A stretch of DNA of 64,000 bases, from NCBI GenBank assembly GCA_900169235.1, contig FWCC01000082.1, positions 62,001-126,000 on the forward strand, given 5' to 3'. The notes under the pieces were generated by a model that was not told the origin of the DNA, did no database searches, and saw only the letters and a list, made by a program, of their open reading frames with translations. Source of the DNA: Zarea fungicola. Lineage: Eukaryota; Ascomycota; Sordariomycetes; Hypocreales; Cordycipitaceae. Below, in pieces: positions 1 to 12,298 of this stretch. The translations under genes and the position numbers were made by a program. How positions within the stretch are numbered: the stretch's first letter is position 1; every line of letters begins with the position of its first letter.

Positions 1-880
1 AGGGCCAGTTGCGTGGAATCCTACAACGGCACCACAGAGACCCATGTATACTGTGCATCCGTCCGTGTACACGCGGTATGAGTTTTTCCAAGTCAACTAC
101 AATAGAGAGCCGACCAGATACCGCACACCGTACGCCACGTATGGGGGGTTTATCAATGGGTATGAAGGAAACCTGAGAGCACACTTGACGGCCCAAGGCA
201 ATGAAAAGGAGGCGCTGCGACGTCTGAGCGCGGCGGCTTCTTCCAGACTACCTGCTGGTAGCCTGTCTAATGCCACAAAGCCAGCGACGCCTGTGCCTGT
301 GCCTCCGGTGGTAGTCCAGGTTGAGAAGCCAAAGGTTCCTGCACCCGTACTCAAGACTTTTAAAATTCCGGCGAAACAGTCTCCAGTGCCATTGCCTCCC
401 GGGTTCCTTGCAGCACTCGGATCAACGCCGTCCACGCCGACACCGACACCAACAGCAAAGGAAATTGTGCCAGCAGCCCCATCGCCACTGTCAGGACCCT
501 GCATCAAGGCCGCGACGGCCGGTGAGGCGCAGATTACCCGACCAGCGCAGGGTACCAAGGTTTCTATAACGCCAGTGCCACTGCCAGCATTCGCAATGAC
601 GCCACAGCAGCAGACGCAGCAACAGGTACCACAGCAGGTGCCACAGCAGACACCGCAGCCGACACCGCAGCCGACACCAGCTGTTGATGGCACGACGGCG
701 ACAAATGGCAACGTCTCAGTAGAGGCAATGCCAGCTACAATAGAAGAAGCCATTGAAATGCAAAAGCAGCAGCAAGAATTTGCCGATGTGCCGGGTCGAG
801 AATCGATGGAATTCGTGGCGAAAATGATGCAGAACCTTCGTCGCGCCTCTCACCATGAAACGGCGCCGGAGATGAATTAA
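1..880 (+). CDS. 3' part of an unidentified protein, Pro/Gln-rich tail (5' end outside window)
   Basis: The reading frame is open from base 2 to the TAA at 878-880, so this is the C-terminal part of a gene that starts left of the window. About 292 residues are visible. The first ~75 are Tyr/Arg-rich and look folded (they include YEFFQVNYNREPTRYR). The rest is low-complexity: Pro-rich, then repeated QQ/QVPQQ/TPQP units around codons 200-225, then an acidic stretch and a short helical tail (MEFVAKMMQNLRRA). I recognise no catalytic motif or named domain. The disordered Pro/Gln-rich tail fits a regulatory or scaffold protein, but this is only an inference. The long opposite-strand frame here mirrors the low-complexity codons and is not a gene. 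Confidence 0.6.
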   Translation, partial: GPVAWNPTTAPQRPMYTVHPSVYTRYEFFQVNYNREPTRYRTPYATYGGFINGYEGNLRAHLTAQGNEKEALRRLSAAASSRLPAGSLSNATKPATPVPVPPVVVQVEKPKVPAPVLKTFKIPAKQSPVPLPPGFLAALGSTPSTPTPTPTAKEIVPAAPSPLSGPCIKAATAGEAQITRPAQGTKVSITPVPLPAFAMTPQQQTQQQVPQQVPQQTPQPTPQPTPAVDGTTATNGNVSVEAMPATIEEAIEMQKQQQEFADVPGRESMEFVAKMMQNLRRASHHETAPEMN

Positions 881-1891
881 GACGAGGTGGACATGTACAA
901 TCCTGACGTGTACGAAAACGAGACGATGATTTAATTTCTGATTTCTTTGCTTTTCTTTGCTTTCCATTGCCTCGCTGCTGTGTGTCTGGCCGGTGTATGC
1001 CTGGCCGGTGTATGCCTGGCTGGTGCATGCCTGCGCAGTCTGCAACATCTTTGCTTTCTTTGGCGTTGGAATCGGGCGTTGGAATGGAACAGGGGCTTTT
1101 GATACACCAGGCACCATTATGCCGTTATGCGAGAGGCAGGCACGGCACGAATGCGTTGTAAGAGGGATGAACGGATGAACGGCGCAACTATTGGAGGTGG
1201 AACGTTTTTCACTTTATTTTTTCACTTTATTTTTTTCCTGTTGCCTTTTTGATCGCACTGTTCTTTTTCTTATTTTTATTTCTTTTACTCGAATCGTTCT
1301 ACTGAGAGAACAAGGGCTTCTTCCTTCTCTCATAAGAGTGTCTGTATAGTTTAGTAGCCACATATGGAGGCTCGTGTACTAGTTCCCAGCGTCTCCTATG
1401 AAACAAGGAGTTTTTTCTTTACTCTTGCTTGACCCTTATTCAATTGATTCTATTCATAATGAGCGATAATGATGCAAAAGGAGAAGAGGCCGTCGTAAAG
1501 TGACGAAAATCTGACCCGTGGAGCGATTGCGTGCTTACGTCTCGGCTAACCAAGGTCTAACAACTTGTAAGCCGTGTCGGACGGGAAGAGATGCGCGCTG
1601 CGACTTGGGCTGCGATGCCGGTCTTTTGCCCGCCCCCAAAAAGTATAGCGACACGCTTACCGAGCTCCAGCAATGCGGCGCCGTCTTTTCTCTGAGAACG
1701 GGACCCATGCCCAAATGATTCTCGGCCCCTTGTGAACCCACCATAACGACGACCCCGCCAAACGTCATCCAGCCCGTCGCGACCAGGCCCGAACAACAGA
1801 AAAAAAGAGTTGACTGTGGTATAAATTGTTGACGGTTTGCCAGGAAAGAATTCAATTTCTTGCGCAATTGAAGCCCTGTCCAGCAACGCGA
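881..1891. other. Intergenic: 3' flank of the first gene and promoter of the aminotransferase gene
   Basis: No gene can be supported here. The stretch holds a 15-bp tandem repeat at 986-1030 and a T-rich segment with a repeated TTTTTCACTTTATTT-like block near 1206-1235. The last few hundred bases are the presumed promoter and 5' UTR of the aminotransferase. Confidence 0.6.
986..1030. repeat. 15-bp tandem repeat, three copies
   Basis: CTGGCCGGTGTATGC occurs twice exactly (986-1000, 1001-1015) and once with two changes (1016-1030). It lies in the 3' flank of the first gene. Confidence 0.85.
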
Positions 1892-3560
1892 ATGTCTGTG
1901 TTTGCCGCACCCGTCCGACTACTTGCTCGCACGCTTGCCGCGGCCACGACCTACCTTCCGACTTCGCTCAAGACGACCACCACCACAACCAGAAGCTTCT
2001 GCGCGACGACAATGAGCCTCTCTGGCAAGCTCAAGCCCGCGGCACGGGTATCCGGCCAGAAGCAAGATGTCTGGTAAGGCAGAATCACTCTACAAAAACC
2101 ACTTGCGACGGATCACGGCAAGGCTAATACTGAGATCAAACAGGTCCATCATCAACGAGGCAGCGGCCGCCTCGCCCATCCAGCCAATTGTCAACATGGG
2201 CCAGGGCTTCTTTGGCTACAACCCGCCGGGCTTCATCATCAACGCGGCCAAGGACGCGCTGGACCGGGTCGAGTGCAACCAGTACTCGCCGACCAAGGGC
2301 CGGCCGCGGCTGCTCAAGGCGATTGCGGACGCGTACTCGCCGCACTGGGGGCGGGCGATTGATCCCAGCACGGAGGTGACGATTACGACGGGGGCCAACG
2401 AGGGGATGCTGAGTGCGTTTATGGCGTTTTTGGAGGAGGGGGATGAGGTTATCATCTTTGAGCCGTTTTTTGACCAGTATGCAAGAAACAAAAAAAAAAA
2501 AAAAAGATAAAGCATGATTGTCTAACAAAAGTCACAGATATATTAGCAACATTCAAATGCCAGGCGCCAAGATTGTCTATGTGCCGCTGCACCCACCGGC
2601 CACGGGCGCGACAAGGACGTCTTCGGCGGCGGATTGGACTGTCGACTTTGAGGAGCTGGAGCGGGCCATTACGCCCAAGACCAAGATGATTGTCATCAAC
2701 ACGCCACGTACGTCAAAAAGAAATAAAGAAGAGAGTGAAAAACATGCATCGTGTAGAAAAGGCTAACATGAGGCTGCAGACAACCCCGTCGGCAAAGTCT
2801 TTTCCAAGGACGAACTGCAAAAAATTGCGGACCTGTGCGTCAAGCATGAAATCATTATCCTGTCGGATGAAGTCTACGACAAGCTGTACTATGTGCCGTT
2901 TACACGCATCGCCACGCTGTCGCCCGAGGTGGAGCGACTGACGCTGACGGTAGGGTCGGCGGGCAAGAACTTTTACGCCACGGGCTGGCGGGTTGGTGAG
3001 TCTCCCCTCTTTACTTTATTATAATGACGATGGTGATGGTATGAAGATGATGCTGACAGTAAATAGGCTGGCTCATTGGCCCCGAACACCTCATCAAGTA
3101 CGTATCCGCCGCCCACACGCGCATCTGCTACTCGTCCGTGTCCCCCCTCCAAGAAGCCTGCGCCGTGGGCTTTGAGCAGGCCGAGGCAAACGACTTTTGG
3201 GCGTCGACAATTACCGACATGAAGGGGAAAATGGACCGGTTCAATGAGATATGGGACGAGCTGGGCCTTCCCTATTCCGAGCCCGAGGGGGGTTACTTTG
3301 TGCTCGTCAACATGGCCAAGGTGCAGGTGCCGGCCGACTACCCGTTCCCGCCGCACGTGGCGAGCCGGCCGCGGGATTTCAAGCTGGCGTGGTTTCTGAT
3401 CCAGGAGGTGGGCGTGGCGGCGATTCCCCCGACAGAGTTTTACACGGATCAGAACGCGCACCTGGCCGAGGACTATATCCGGTTTGCGGTGTGCAAGGAC
3501 GATGCGGTGCTGGAGGACGCCAAGGAGAGGCTGCGGGGGTTGAAGAAGTACATGAACTAG
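1892..3560 (+). CDS. Kynurenine--oxoglutarate aminotransferase (Bna3-like, PLP fold type I)
   Basis: Transaminates kynurenine to kynurenic acid. Five exons: 1892-2073, 2144-2476, 2538-2707, 2780-2995, 3067-3560 (464 aa). Joining restores family motifs across each intron: QDVWSIINEAAAA, NMGQGFFGYNPPGF, DQYISNIQMPGAK, NTPHNPVGKVF, and SAGKNFYATGWRVGW, which holds the PLP-binding Lys. The first ~45 residues are rich in Arg, Ala, Ser and Thr without acidic residues, like a mitochondrial presequence. A second in-frame ATG at 2012 (MSLSGKL) starts just before the conserved body, so mitochondrial and cytosolic forms are possible. Intron 2 (2477-2537) contains a 16-A run. The next gene on the same strand is xanthine dehydrogenase, about 1 kb downstream. 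The Bna3 assignment is from motif recognition; another class I/II aminotransferase specificity is possible. Confidence 0.9.
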
Positions 3561-4617
3561 GGTGTGTGTGTGTGTGTGTGTGTCCATTTACAAGGCTGCC
3601 AATCGCGTCAATTTGCCTTTATTTGGATTGGACCTGTCTGGGGAAGGGTGATGTGGTGAGAAGCAGCTCGTATGGCCATGCCGCCCACGTATCAGATGTT
3701 GGGGTAAATCCCGACTCCCGACTTGACCCGATAATAGACAATCACGTAGAGTAGATGTGAATAAATATTTTGAGTGATTATTATAAATAAAACTCGACCA
3801 AGAATTCAGTGACATTTAATCATCCCCACCCAAATGACCAACATACATACTAACCCAGCCTGTCGTGGAGGGTCCCGAAGGTCGCAAAATAAGCTGCCCG
3901 GAGCCGGCCGATGGAATTGGGGAACTCGATAACGCTGTCTGCTAGGGGCTTGTCAATGGCATTTTACTGGTCGATGGGGCTTACAGTGCTGACCGGCCTA
4001 GACTCTGTGGACCAAACCCCACTAGCCAGAGCCCCAACAGCATGGAATCGCCCCTCGCCACCCACTAACAGAACAAGGCCTCCAATCAGCCTGCTCGTGT
4101 TAATGATGACTTGCTCATGATGCTCAATATACTTGCCACTCGGTATACAAACAAAATGTAAAAAAAATAAAATAAAATAAAAATACAAAAACATACAAAA
4201 AAAAAAAGATCAAATTTTCAAAGCAGAGCCTTGACTGCTACATCGGATCATCACATACAGTCTATCGTCCACGTCCATCATAGGACCACGCCGCTATCCT
4301 GCCGTTTGTGGGGTACCCTTGTCACTGGCTCGGCAGGGCAAAGCCAGCGCCCACCTACAAATCTCCAACTGACCCCATCCCGTCCGTCCCATCCTGTGCT
4401 TCTTGTCTGAGCCTGCTGGACTTTGGTCTCACTCTTCTCCTTGTCATAATTTTACTCTAATTCCACCGACGTGCGATAGAGTATTCATCGCTTCCTGCGA
4501 CTCGACAAGGGCCGTATCGACATTAGGCTCTCACGCCTCGATAACCACCACCATACATCACAGCACATACATCACTATACCCCACTACTCGACAGCTCGT
4601 CTGTCTCCCACATAGCC
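3561..4617. other. Intergenic between aminotransferase and xanthine dehydrogenase
   Basis: No supported gene. It begins with a GT dinucleotide run at 3562-3583, directly after the aminotransferase stop. An A-rich segment near 4156-4208 follows, then a C/T-rich 5' leader before the ATG at 4618, as is common upstream of expressed fungal genes. Confidence 0.6.
3562..3583. repeat. (GT)n microsatellite
   Basis: Uninterrupted GT run of about 11 units immediately 3' of the aminotransferase stop codon, in the presumed 3' UTR. Confidence 0.9.
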
Positions 4618-7600
4618 ATGGCTCCCATTGCCGTCGACGTCAAGCCCGAGCCAAAAGCCTCGGACCTGGCTGCTCTGACTGCCGAGTTTGATGGCTCCCT
4701 CCGGTTCTATCTCAACGGCACAAAAGTTGTCCTCGACGACATTGACCCCGAAATCACCGTCCTCGAATATCTACGAGGCATCGGTCTGACCGGGACAAAG
4801 CTGTATGTTTTCTGTTGCAGGCCACCTTGCACTTGCACTTGATATATTCCCCGCATTCACTTAACAGTGTTCTAACAAAACCAGAGGCTGCGGCGAAGGC
4901 GGCTGCGGCGCATGCACCATTGTCGTCTCCCAGTTCAACCCCACCACCAAAGAAATATACCACGCCAGCGTCAATGCCTGTCTCGCCCCCCTCGTCAGCC
5001 TCGACGGCAAGCATGTCATTACCATTGAAGGCATCGGCAACACCAAGCGTCCCCACCCGGCCCAGGAGCGTGTCGCCGTCGGCAACGGCAGCCAGTGCGG
5101 CTTCTGCACCCCCGGCATCGTCATGAGCCTCTACGCCCTGCTGCGCAACAACGACGCCCCCACCGAGCACGACGTCGAGGAGGCCTTTGACGGCAACCTG
5201 TGCCGCTGCACCGGCTACCGACCTATCCTGGATGCGGCCCAGACGTTTAGCGTCAAGAAGGACAAGGGCTGTGGAAAGGCGGCTGCCAATGGTGGCTGCT
5301 GCATGGATAAGGAAACCAACGGAGACACCAACGGACACTCCAATGGCACCAAGAAAATGTCAAATGGAGGCGGATGCTGCATGGACAATGGCAACGGCCC
5401 TGCCGGCGGTGGCTGCTGCATGGACAAGATGAAAGACGACCAGCCCATCAAGCGCTTCACACCACCTGGCTTCATCGAGTACAACCCAGAAACCCAACTC
5501 ATCTTCCCACCCCAGCTCAAAAAGCACGAAATGCGCCCCCTCGCATTCGGCAGCAAGAAAAAGACGTGGTACCGCCCCGTCACCCTCGACCAGCTCCTGC
5601 AAATCAAGAGCGTCTACCCCCAGGCCAAGATTATCGGCGGCAGCAGCGAGACCCAGATTGAAATCAAGTTCAAGGCCATCCAGTACCCCGTCTCCGTCTA
5701 CGTCGGCGACATTGCCGAGCTCCGCCAGTACAACTTCACCGACGACCACCTCGAGGTCGGCGGCAACGTCACCCTCACCGATCTCGAGAAGCTCTGCGGG
5801 CAGGCCATGGAGCATTACGGTCCCGTCCGCGGCCAGGTCTTTGACGGCATCCTCAAACAGCTCAAGTTCTTTGCCGGACGCCAGATCCGCAACGTCGGCA
5901 CCCCCGCCGGCAACCTGGTGACCGCCTCCCCCATTTCCGACCTCAACCCCGCGCTGTGGGGAGCCGACGCCGTCCTCGTCACAAAGTCGGCCACGGCCGA
6001 GACGGAGATTCACATGTCGCAATTCTTCACCGGCTACCGCAAGACGGCCCTGACGCCCGACGCCATCATCGCCTCCATCCGCATCCCCGTCACCGCCGCC
6101 AAGGGCGAGTTCTACCGCACCTACAAGCAGGCCAAGAGAAAGGACGACGACATTGCCATTGTCACCAGCGCCATGCGCGTCAAGCTCGACGACGCCGGCG
6201 TCGTCCAGGAGACCAACCTCATCTACGGCGGCTTAGCGGCCATGACGGTCTCGGCCAAGTCGGCCGAGTCGTACCTCGTCGGCAGGCGCTTCGCCGAGCT
6301 GGAGACGCTCGAGGGCGTCATGAGCGCGCTCGGCACCGACTTTGACCTGCAGTTTAGCGTGCCGGCCGCCATGGCCTCCTACCGCAAGGCCCTCGCGTTT
6401 GGCTTCTTTTACCGCTTCTACCACGACGTCCTGTCCAGCCTCAACAGCGACAATGTCGACGCGCAGGCCGTGCCCGAGATTGAGCGGGAGCTGTCCACGG
6501 GCACGCTCGACCACGACGTGGCGGCCAAGTACGAGCTCGAGGTGACGGGCAAGTCGAACCCGCACGTGGCCGCGCTCAAGCAGACGACGGGCGAGGCCCA
6601 GTACACCGACGACATTCCCCAGATGAAGAATGAGCTCTACGGCTGCTGGGTGCTCTCCACGAAGCCGCGCGCCAAGATTCTGTCGATTGACTACTCCAAG
6701 GCCCTCGGCATGCCGGGCGTCGTCGACTACATTGACGCCTCGGACATGCCCAACGCCGAGGCCAACAAGTTTGGCCCGCCGCATTTTGACGAGCGCTTCT
6801 TTGCCGAGGGCGAGGTGTTTACCGCCGGACAGGCCATTGCCATGGTCCTGGCCACGTCTGCCAACAAGGCCCAGGACGCGGCCCGCGCTGTCAAGGTCGA
6901 GTACGAGCCCCTGCCGTATGTGCTCACCATGGAAGAGGCCATTGAGCAGGAGAGCTTCCACCCCGTGTACCGAGAAATTAAAAAGGGCAACGTCGAGGAG
7001 GCCTTCAAGAAGTGCGACCACGTCTTTACTGGAACGGTCCGCATGGGTGGCCAGGAGCACTTTTACCTAGAGACGAATGCGTGCCTGGCCGTCCCGTCGC
7101 CGGAGGATGGCGCCATGGAGATTTTTGCCAGCACGCAAAACGCCAACGAGACGCAAGTGTTTGCCGCGCGCACCTGCGACGTGGCGGCCAACAAGGTGGT
7201 GGTGCGCGTCAAGAGACTGGGCGGCGGGTTCGGCGGCAAGGAATCGCGGTCCGTGATTCTCAGCTCCGTGGTGGCCCTGGCGGCCAAGAAGACGAAGCGC
7301 CCCGTGCGATGCATGCTGACGCGCGAGGAGGACATGCTGACCATGGGCCAGCGGCACCCGTTCCTGGGCAAGTACAAGATTGGCGTCAACAAGGACGGCA
7401 AGCTGCAGGCGCTGGACCTGGACATTTACAACAATGCGGGCTGGACGTTTGATCTCAGCACCGCGGTGGTGGAGCGCGCCATGACGCACTCGGACGGGTG
7501 CTACAGCATCCCCAACGTCTTTGTGCGCGGCCGCGTGTGCAAGACCAACACCGTGTCCAACACGGCTTTCCGTGGCTTTGGCGGCCCGCAGGGCCTGTTC

Positions 7601-8875
7601 ATCGCCGAGACGTACATGGAAGAGACGGCGGATCGTCTGGGCATACCGATTGAGACGTTTCGCGAGATGAACCTGTACAAGCACCACGAGGAGACGCACT
7701 TTAACCAGATGCTGCAGGACTGGCACGTGCCGCTCATGTACAAGCAGGTCTACGACTCGTTTGGCTACACGGAGAGGCGCCGGGCCATTTCGCAGTTTAA
7801 CCTGGAGAACAAATGGCGCAAGAGGGGCATCTCCATCATCCCGACCAAGTTTGGCATCTCGTTTACGGCGCTGTGGCTGAACCAGGCGGGCGCGCTGGTG
7901 CACATCTACCACGACGGGTCGGTGCTGGTGGCGCACGGCGGCACGGAGATGGGTCAGGGCTTGCACACCAAGATGACCATGATTGCGGCGCAGGCGCTGG
8001 GCGTGCCGCTCGACAGCGTCTTCATCTCGGAGACGGCGACCAACACGGTGGCCAATGCCTCGGCGACGGCGGCCTCGGCGTCGTCGGACCTAAATGGCTT
8101 CGCCGTGTACAATGCGTGCGAGCAGCTCAATGAGCGGCTCAGGCCGTACCGGGAGAAGCTGGGCAAGGACGCGGCCATGAAGGATATCGCGCACGCGGCG
8201 TACTTTGACCGGGTCAACCTCTCGGCGCAGGGGTTCTACAAGACGCCCGAGATTGGGTACTCGTGGACGGAGAATAAGGGCAAGATGTTCTTCTACTTTA
8301 CGCAGGGCGTGGCGGCGGCGGAGATGGAGGTGGACGTGCTGACGGGGTCGTGGACGTGTCTGAGGGCGGATATCAAGATGGACGTGGGACAGTCCATCAA
8401 CCCGGCCATTGACTATGGGCAGATTCAGGGCGCGTTTGTCCAAGGGATGGGCCTTTTCACGATGGAGGAGTCGCTTTGGCTGGGCGTGGGACCGATGGCG
8501 GGTAATCTGTTCACGAGGGGCCCCGGAGCGTACAAGATTCCTGGGTTTCGGGACATTCCGCAGGAGTTTAACGTGTCGCTGCTCAAGGACGTGGAGTGGA
8601 AGGAGCTGAGGACGATTCAGAGGAGTCGGGGTGTCGGGGAGCCGCCGCTGTTTATGGGGAGCGTGGTGTTTTTTGCGATTCGGGATGCGCTCAAGGCGGC
8701 GAGGAGGGCGGAGGGCGTGGAGGCGACGCTGGGGGCGAATGAGTCGGCTGGTCTGCTGAGGTTGGAGAGTCCGGCGACGTCGGAGCGGATAAGGCTTGCG
8801 TGTGAGGATAGTATCATGAAGAGGGCGAGGGTGGAACAAAAGGAGGGGGAGAAGTGCTGGTTTGTGTATATTTAA
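4618..8875 (+). CDS. hxA: Xanthine dehydrogenase (molybdenum hydroxylase; purine catabolism)
   Basis: Oxidises hypoxanthine to xanthine and urate with NAD+. Two exons, 4618-4802 and 4885-8875 (1391 aa), separated by an 82-base intron whose removal restores LGCGEGGCGACTI. Visible in order: the plant-type 2Fe-2S cluster (Cys64, 69, 72), the second cluster (GSQCGFCTPG and CRCTGYRPI), a Gly/Cys-rich linker with three GGCCMD-type repeats, the FAD domain (KIIGGSSETQIEIKFK; GRQIRNVGTPAGN), and the Mo-cofactor domains (GGQEHFYLETNA, GGGFGGKESRS, NTAFRGFGGPQG). Near the end is GVGEPPLF, carrying the catalytic Glu. Length is typical of the family. The symbol follows the Aspergillus nidulans gene name. 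The long opposite-strand frames across this gene are shadows of its GC-rich codons. Confidence 0.96.
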
Positions 8876-10315
8876 TAAGCCAAGGTCAAGATTGAAAATG
8901 AGTGTATATAGTAATTATTTGATGAATTGAGAATGACTGTATTGTATTTTTTTTCGTGATGAATTGAGCAAGACGCCCGATGAGTGAGTCTGTTGGTTGC
9001 TGCATGTACGTACTTGGCGGCGGAAAGGTTAGGAAGCTAAAGAGAATAAACGGGGTGTGGCAAGTGGCTCGTTGGAGAGGCTGGTCGCCTCGTCGGATGG
9101 CTGAGCTCAGCGGCATTCTCTGTGCTGTTAGTGGCTAGACTGTGGCGGGCATCCCTGTTCAGGCTCTTGTTTAGTGGGTTTGGGGGACTCTTAGTGGTCG
9201 GTTGGGAGACTGCCCTCGTGAGCAAACGCCATTTTCTTTTGGAGCACGTTTGGCAGTGGGAGAGATTCTTAATTACAGTATCGATTATTTTATTTGGCTT
9301 GTCCAGCTGTTGGATGAGAAGCTCCTTTAGATGTTTCCTACAGAGAGCATTTCCAAGTACCCATACTTTTACTGTCCTGTACTTGCTTGTACTTGCACTT
9401 TACTTGTGCTGTACGCTAAAATTAGAAATTATTAACGGCATGGAGCTTGGGACCTCCAGTGGGTATACACCGCTGTAGCTGGCTGCACGCAGTGGACAGT
9501 TGGGGAACAGAGGTACCTAGCTCCCTTGCAACATTTGCCCACAGTAACCTTCTCCAATCTTCAGCTGATCCCATTTTTTCCCTCTTCCTTCTCCTCTTCC
9601 GGTTTTCCCCACGTCCTCTCCGTCTACAACCAAAAGCCCATAATTCCGTCCCGCGACGATCCGACTCAATTGAAATATATTTATACATATATCCATTGTC
9701 CTTTCTTGACTTGCCCTTGTCGCCGAATTCACCAGTGTCGCACTGTTGCCTGCGCCAGGCTGTGTCGCTACTCTGCCCCGCCGCCCGTACACCACCACCA
9801 GCCAATCCTGCGAGACACTTGTGCCTCCAGAAAACGCCCGTGCAGCCCAGCTACGGCTTCGGCTTATGACACTCCAATCTGCTCTGTGCACGTCCGCGAA
9901 ACTAGAAACCAACGTCTTCAAGACTTGACCCCGTGAAATTTGTATACAGAATACGATCCGCCAACGTACCAAGGCCAATTACTAGACAGCCACCAGCTCG
10001 TCCACCTTTTTCGCCGCCTGTCCGAGTCCGCGTGCTCCAACCCATTTCGACCGAACCGCTCGCGACCTGCCTTGCCCATTGACACATGGGAACCGCTCTC
10101 GCGCCGCCCTCCAAACCAAACCTCCCGTCGTCCTCGGCTTTGCCGACAGCGACACGTCGTCCACCAGAGCTGCTGCTTGGCACACTCACCTGCCACCGAC
10201 AAGTTGGCTGAGCCGCATTCAAGACCGGGCTGCTGTCCTACCCTTGTCTCTGCGACACACTCTCCTGCGTCCAACCTGCGTCCACCCTGCATCCAATGGG
10301 CCCGAATCGTGCGAC
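8876..10315. other. Intergenic: xanthine dehydrogenase 3' flank and long leader of the AcuM-like regulator
   Basis: No gene is supported. Frames of up to 218 codons occur on both strands but have no conserved motif. The last ~700 bases are C-rich with many short CT tracts and probably form a long 5' leader for the regulator at 10316. The regulator's frame is open back to an ATG at 10079. That extension has no recognisable domain, so the later ATG is preferred. Confidence 0.5.
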
Positions 10316-12298
10316 ATGACGGATCGCAAATCTCTCGCCATGGACACCCTCAACGGCAAGGCTGCCACCGACAAGTCCAAGTCGAACAAGCCCGCCGCTG
10401 CAAAGGACGCCGCCAACGCAAAGGACCACAATGGAGCCGCTGCGCAAAAGACGAGCCCCAAGAAGCGGCGCAAAGTCAACCACGCTTGCGTTTACTGTCG
10501 CCGATCTGTAAGTCTTTGCTCTTGCGCCTCAACATGCAACCGATACCGCTCTGGGACAATCTGCTAACCTTGGGACTTTTGTGTGGTAGCACATGACTTG
10601 TGATCTTGTACGTCGCATCCAGTTGCTGCGCCAAGCGTGTCATTGACAACCGCGGCCCATTCGCCGGCGCAGACACAAAGACAAAAAAAAATGCATCTGC
10701 TGTATCGCTAACTACCCCTTCAGGAGCGACCTTGTACGAGGTGCATCAAGCGAAACATCGGCCACCTCTGCCACGATCAGCCCCGCGAGAGCGATACCAA
10801 GAAGCCAAAGTCATCAAAGCAGGGCTCCGTCGATGAATCCGAGGCCGCTTCCTCCACTTCCACCGCCATGGGACCCCCGCCCTCGTTCAACAGCAACCGC
10901 CCACGCTCCGACTCGGCTTATAGCGGCGTCTTGGGCCAGCCAAACACGGGCCTGAATCTGGTGCCCAACCTGGACCTGCAGCCCGGAGCCATCAGCACAA
11001 ATGGCAATATGAACCAATGTAGGTCGCTTCTCTGGCAATGTCGTGCTCTCCGCCACTGCATATCGCCCCCATCGCCCCCATTCTTCATCTGTCGTACTGA
11101 CACATTGCTCCCCAGTTGCTGGCTTCTCCGACGCTTGGCTCACGGCTCAAAACTTTAACGGCATGAATCCGTACAACCCAAACTACATTGTCGGCGACAA
11201 CGTGACCCACGAGTTTAAGCTGCTCAACGACTTTCTCAACAGCAACCTGCTAGACGAACCCGGCATCGCCCCAGATGACACGCAAACCACCACGCCCACC
11301 TTTGCCCGCAGCCAGTCGGACCTGGCCGCCAGCTTCAATGCTGCGCAATCCGGCTCCCCTAGCCTTGCCACCTCGTCCATGCCACCACCGCCGCCCACGG
11401 CACCCGCCAGCAACGCGCCTGCGAACACCCAGGGCCGCACACGCTCCTCTCGCATCGCCGCAGCCGCCGACAAGGACAAGGAACGCGAGTACTACCTGCA
11501 GGCCGCCGACCCGGCCGGCAATGCCATGGGCGAGGAGCGCATGTCGCGTGTCCTCATGGCCAAGTACGACGCAGGCCTGCTCAAGCCCTTCAACTACATC
11601 AACGGCTACGCCCGCCTCGGCAAGTACCTCGACGGCCACATTGCGCCCTCGTCCAAGCAAAAGATCCTGCGCACCATCCACCACTTCCGGCCTAAATTTA
11701 GGGAAAAGGCCCAGGGACTGACGGATCTGCAGCTGCTCTACGTCGAAATGTGGTTTGAGCGCCAGCTCATGGACTATGACCGCGTCTTTGCCAGCATGGC
11801 CGTCCCTGCATGCTGCTGGCGACGAACCGGCGAAATCTTTCGAGGCAACAAGGAGATGGCCGAGCTAATCAAGGTGCCCGTCGACCAATTACGCGACGTA
11901 AGTTTTTTTTGGGTCCTCGCTTCGCTCGATTTGGGACTCGGGCAAGAATTTTATATTTGAATTAGCACTGACTTTGGTACAGGGCAAAATTGCACTCCAT
12001 GAAATTCTTACAGAGGAGTCCATGGTCCGATACTGGGAGGAGTTTGGCACCATTGCCTTTGACCCGTCGCACGATACCCTCCTTACTGCCTGCTCGCTCA
12101 AGAATCCGAGTGACACCTCTGATCATCCAATTCTCAAGTGCTGCTTTTCCTTTACGATTCGTCGTGATGAGCATAAACTGTATGTTTCCATTGAGCGCTC
12201 CTGTAGCCTATATCTGTGTAGATCTGTGCTAATGTTTCTGCAGTCCTGCCCTTATTGTAGGGAATTTCTTGCCTCACGATCCTCCTGCGCCAGAGTGA
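10316..12298 (+). CDS. Zn2Cys6 regulator of gluconeogenesis, AcuM/Rds2 type
   Basis: Transcription factor of the family that activates gluconeogenic genes in non-fermentable carbon. Six exons: 10316-10507, 10590-10607, 10724-11018, 11116-11897, 11983-12179, 12244-12298 (512 aa). The zinc cluster (Cys58, 61, 68, 74, 77, 86) is split over three exons. The middle one is only 18 nt and encodes HMTCDL. A basic PKKRRK stretch precedes it. After a low-complexity middle comes the conserved C-terminal half (EERMSRVLMAKYDAGLLKPFNYINGYARL; MWFERQLMDYDRVF), where this family has a PAS-like region. The last intron joins the C-terminus ALIVGNFLPHDPPAPE, which matches the family ending and supports the model. 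AcuM/Rds2 is favoured over AcuK/Ert1 because the cluster reads ACVYCRRSHMTCDL; this is from memory. Confidence 0.88.

Noticed and set aside
97..753. 218-codon minus-strand frame
   Set aside because: It mirrors the Pro/Gln/Thr-rich codons of the plus-strand gene, giving Gly/Cys/Val-rich low complexity with no motif.
3251..3754. 167-codon plus-strand frame overlapping the end of the aminotransferase
   Set aside because: Alternate frame of the conserved exon 5; Gly/Arg-rich without motifs.
4754..8839. Several long minus-strand frames (up to 299 codons) across the xanthine dehydrogenase gene
   Set aside because: They are shadows of a GC-rich, strongly biased coding strand. The plus-strand product is a complete known enzyme.
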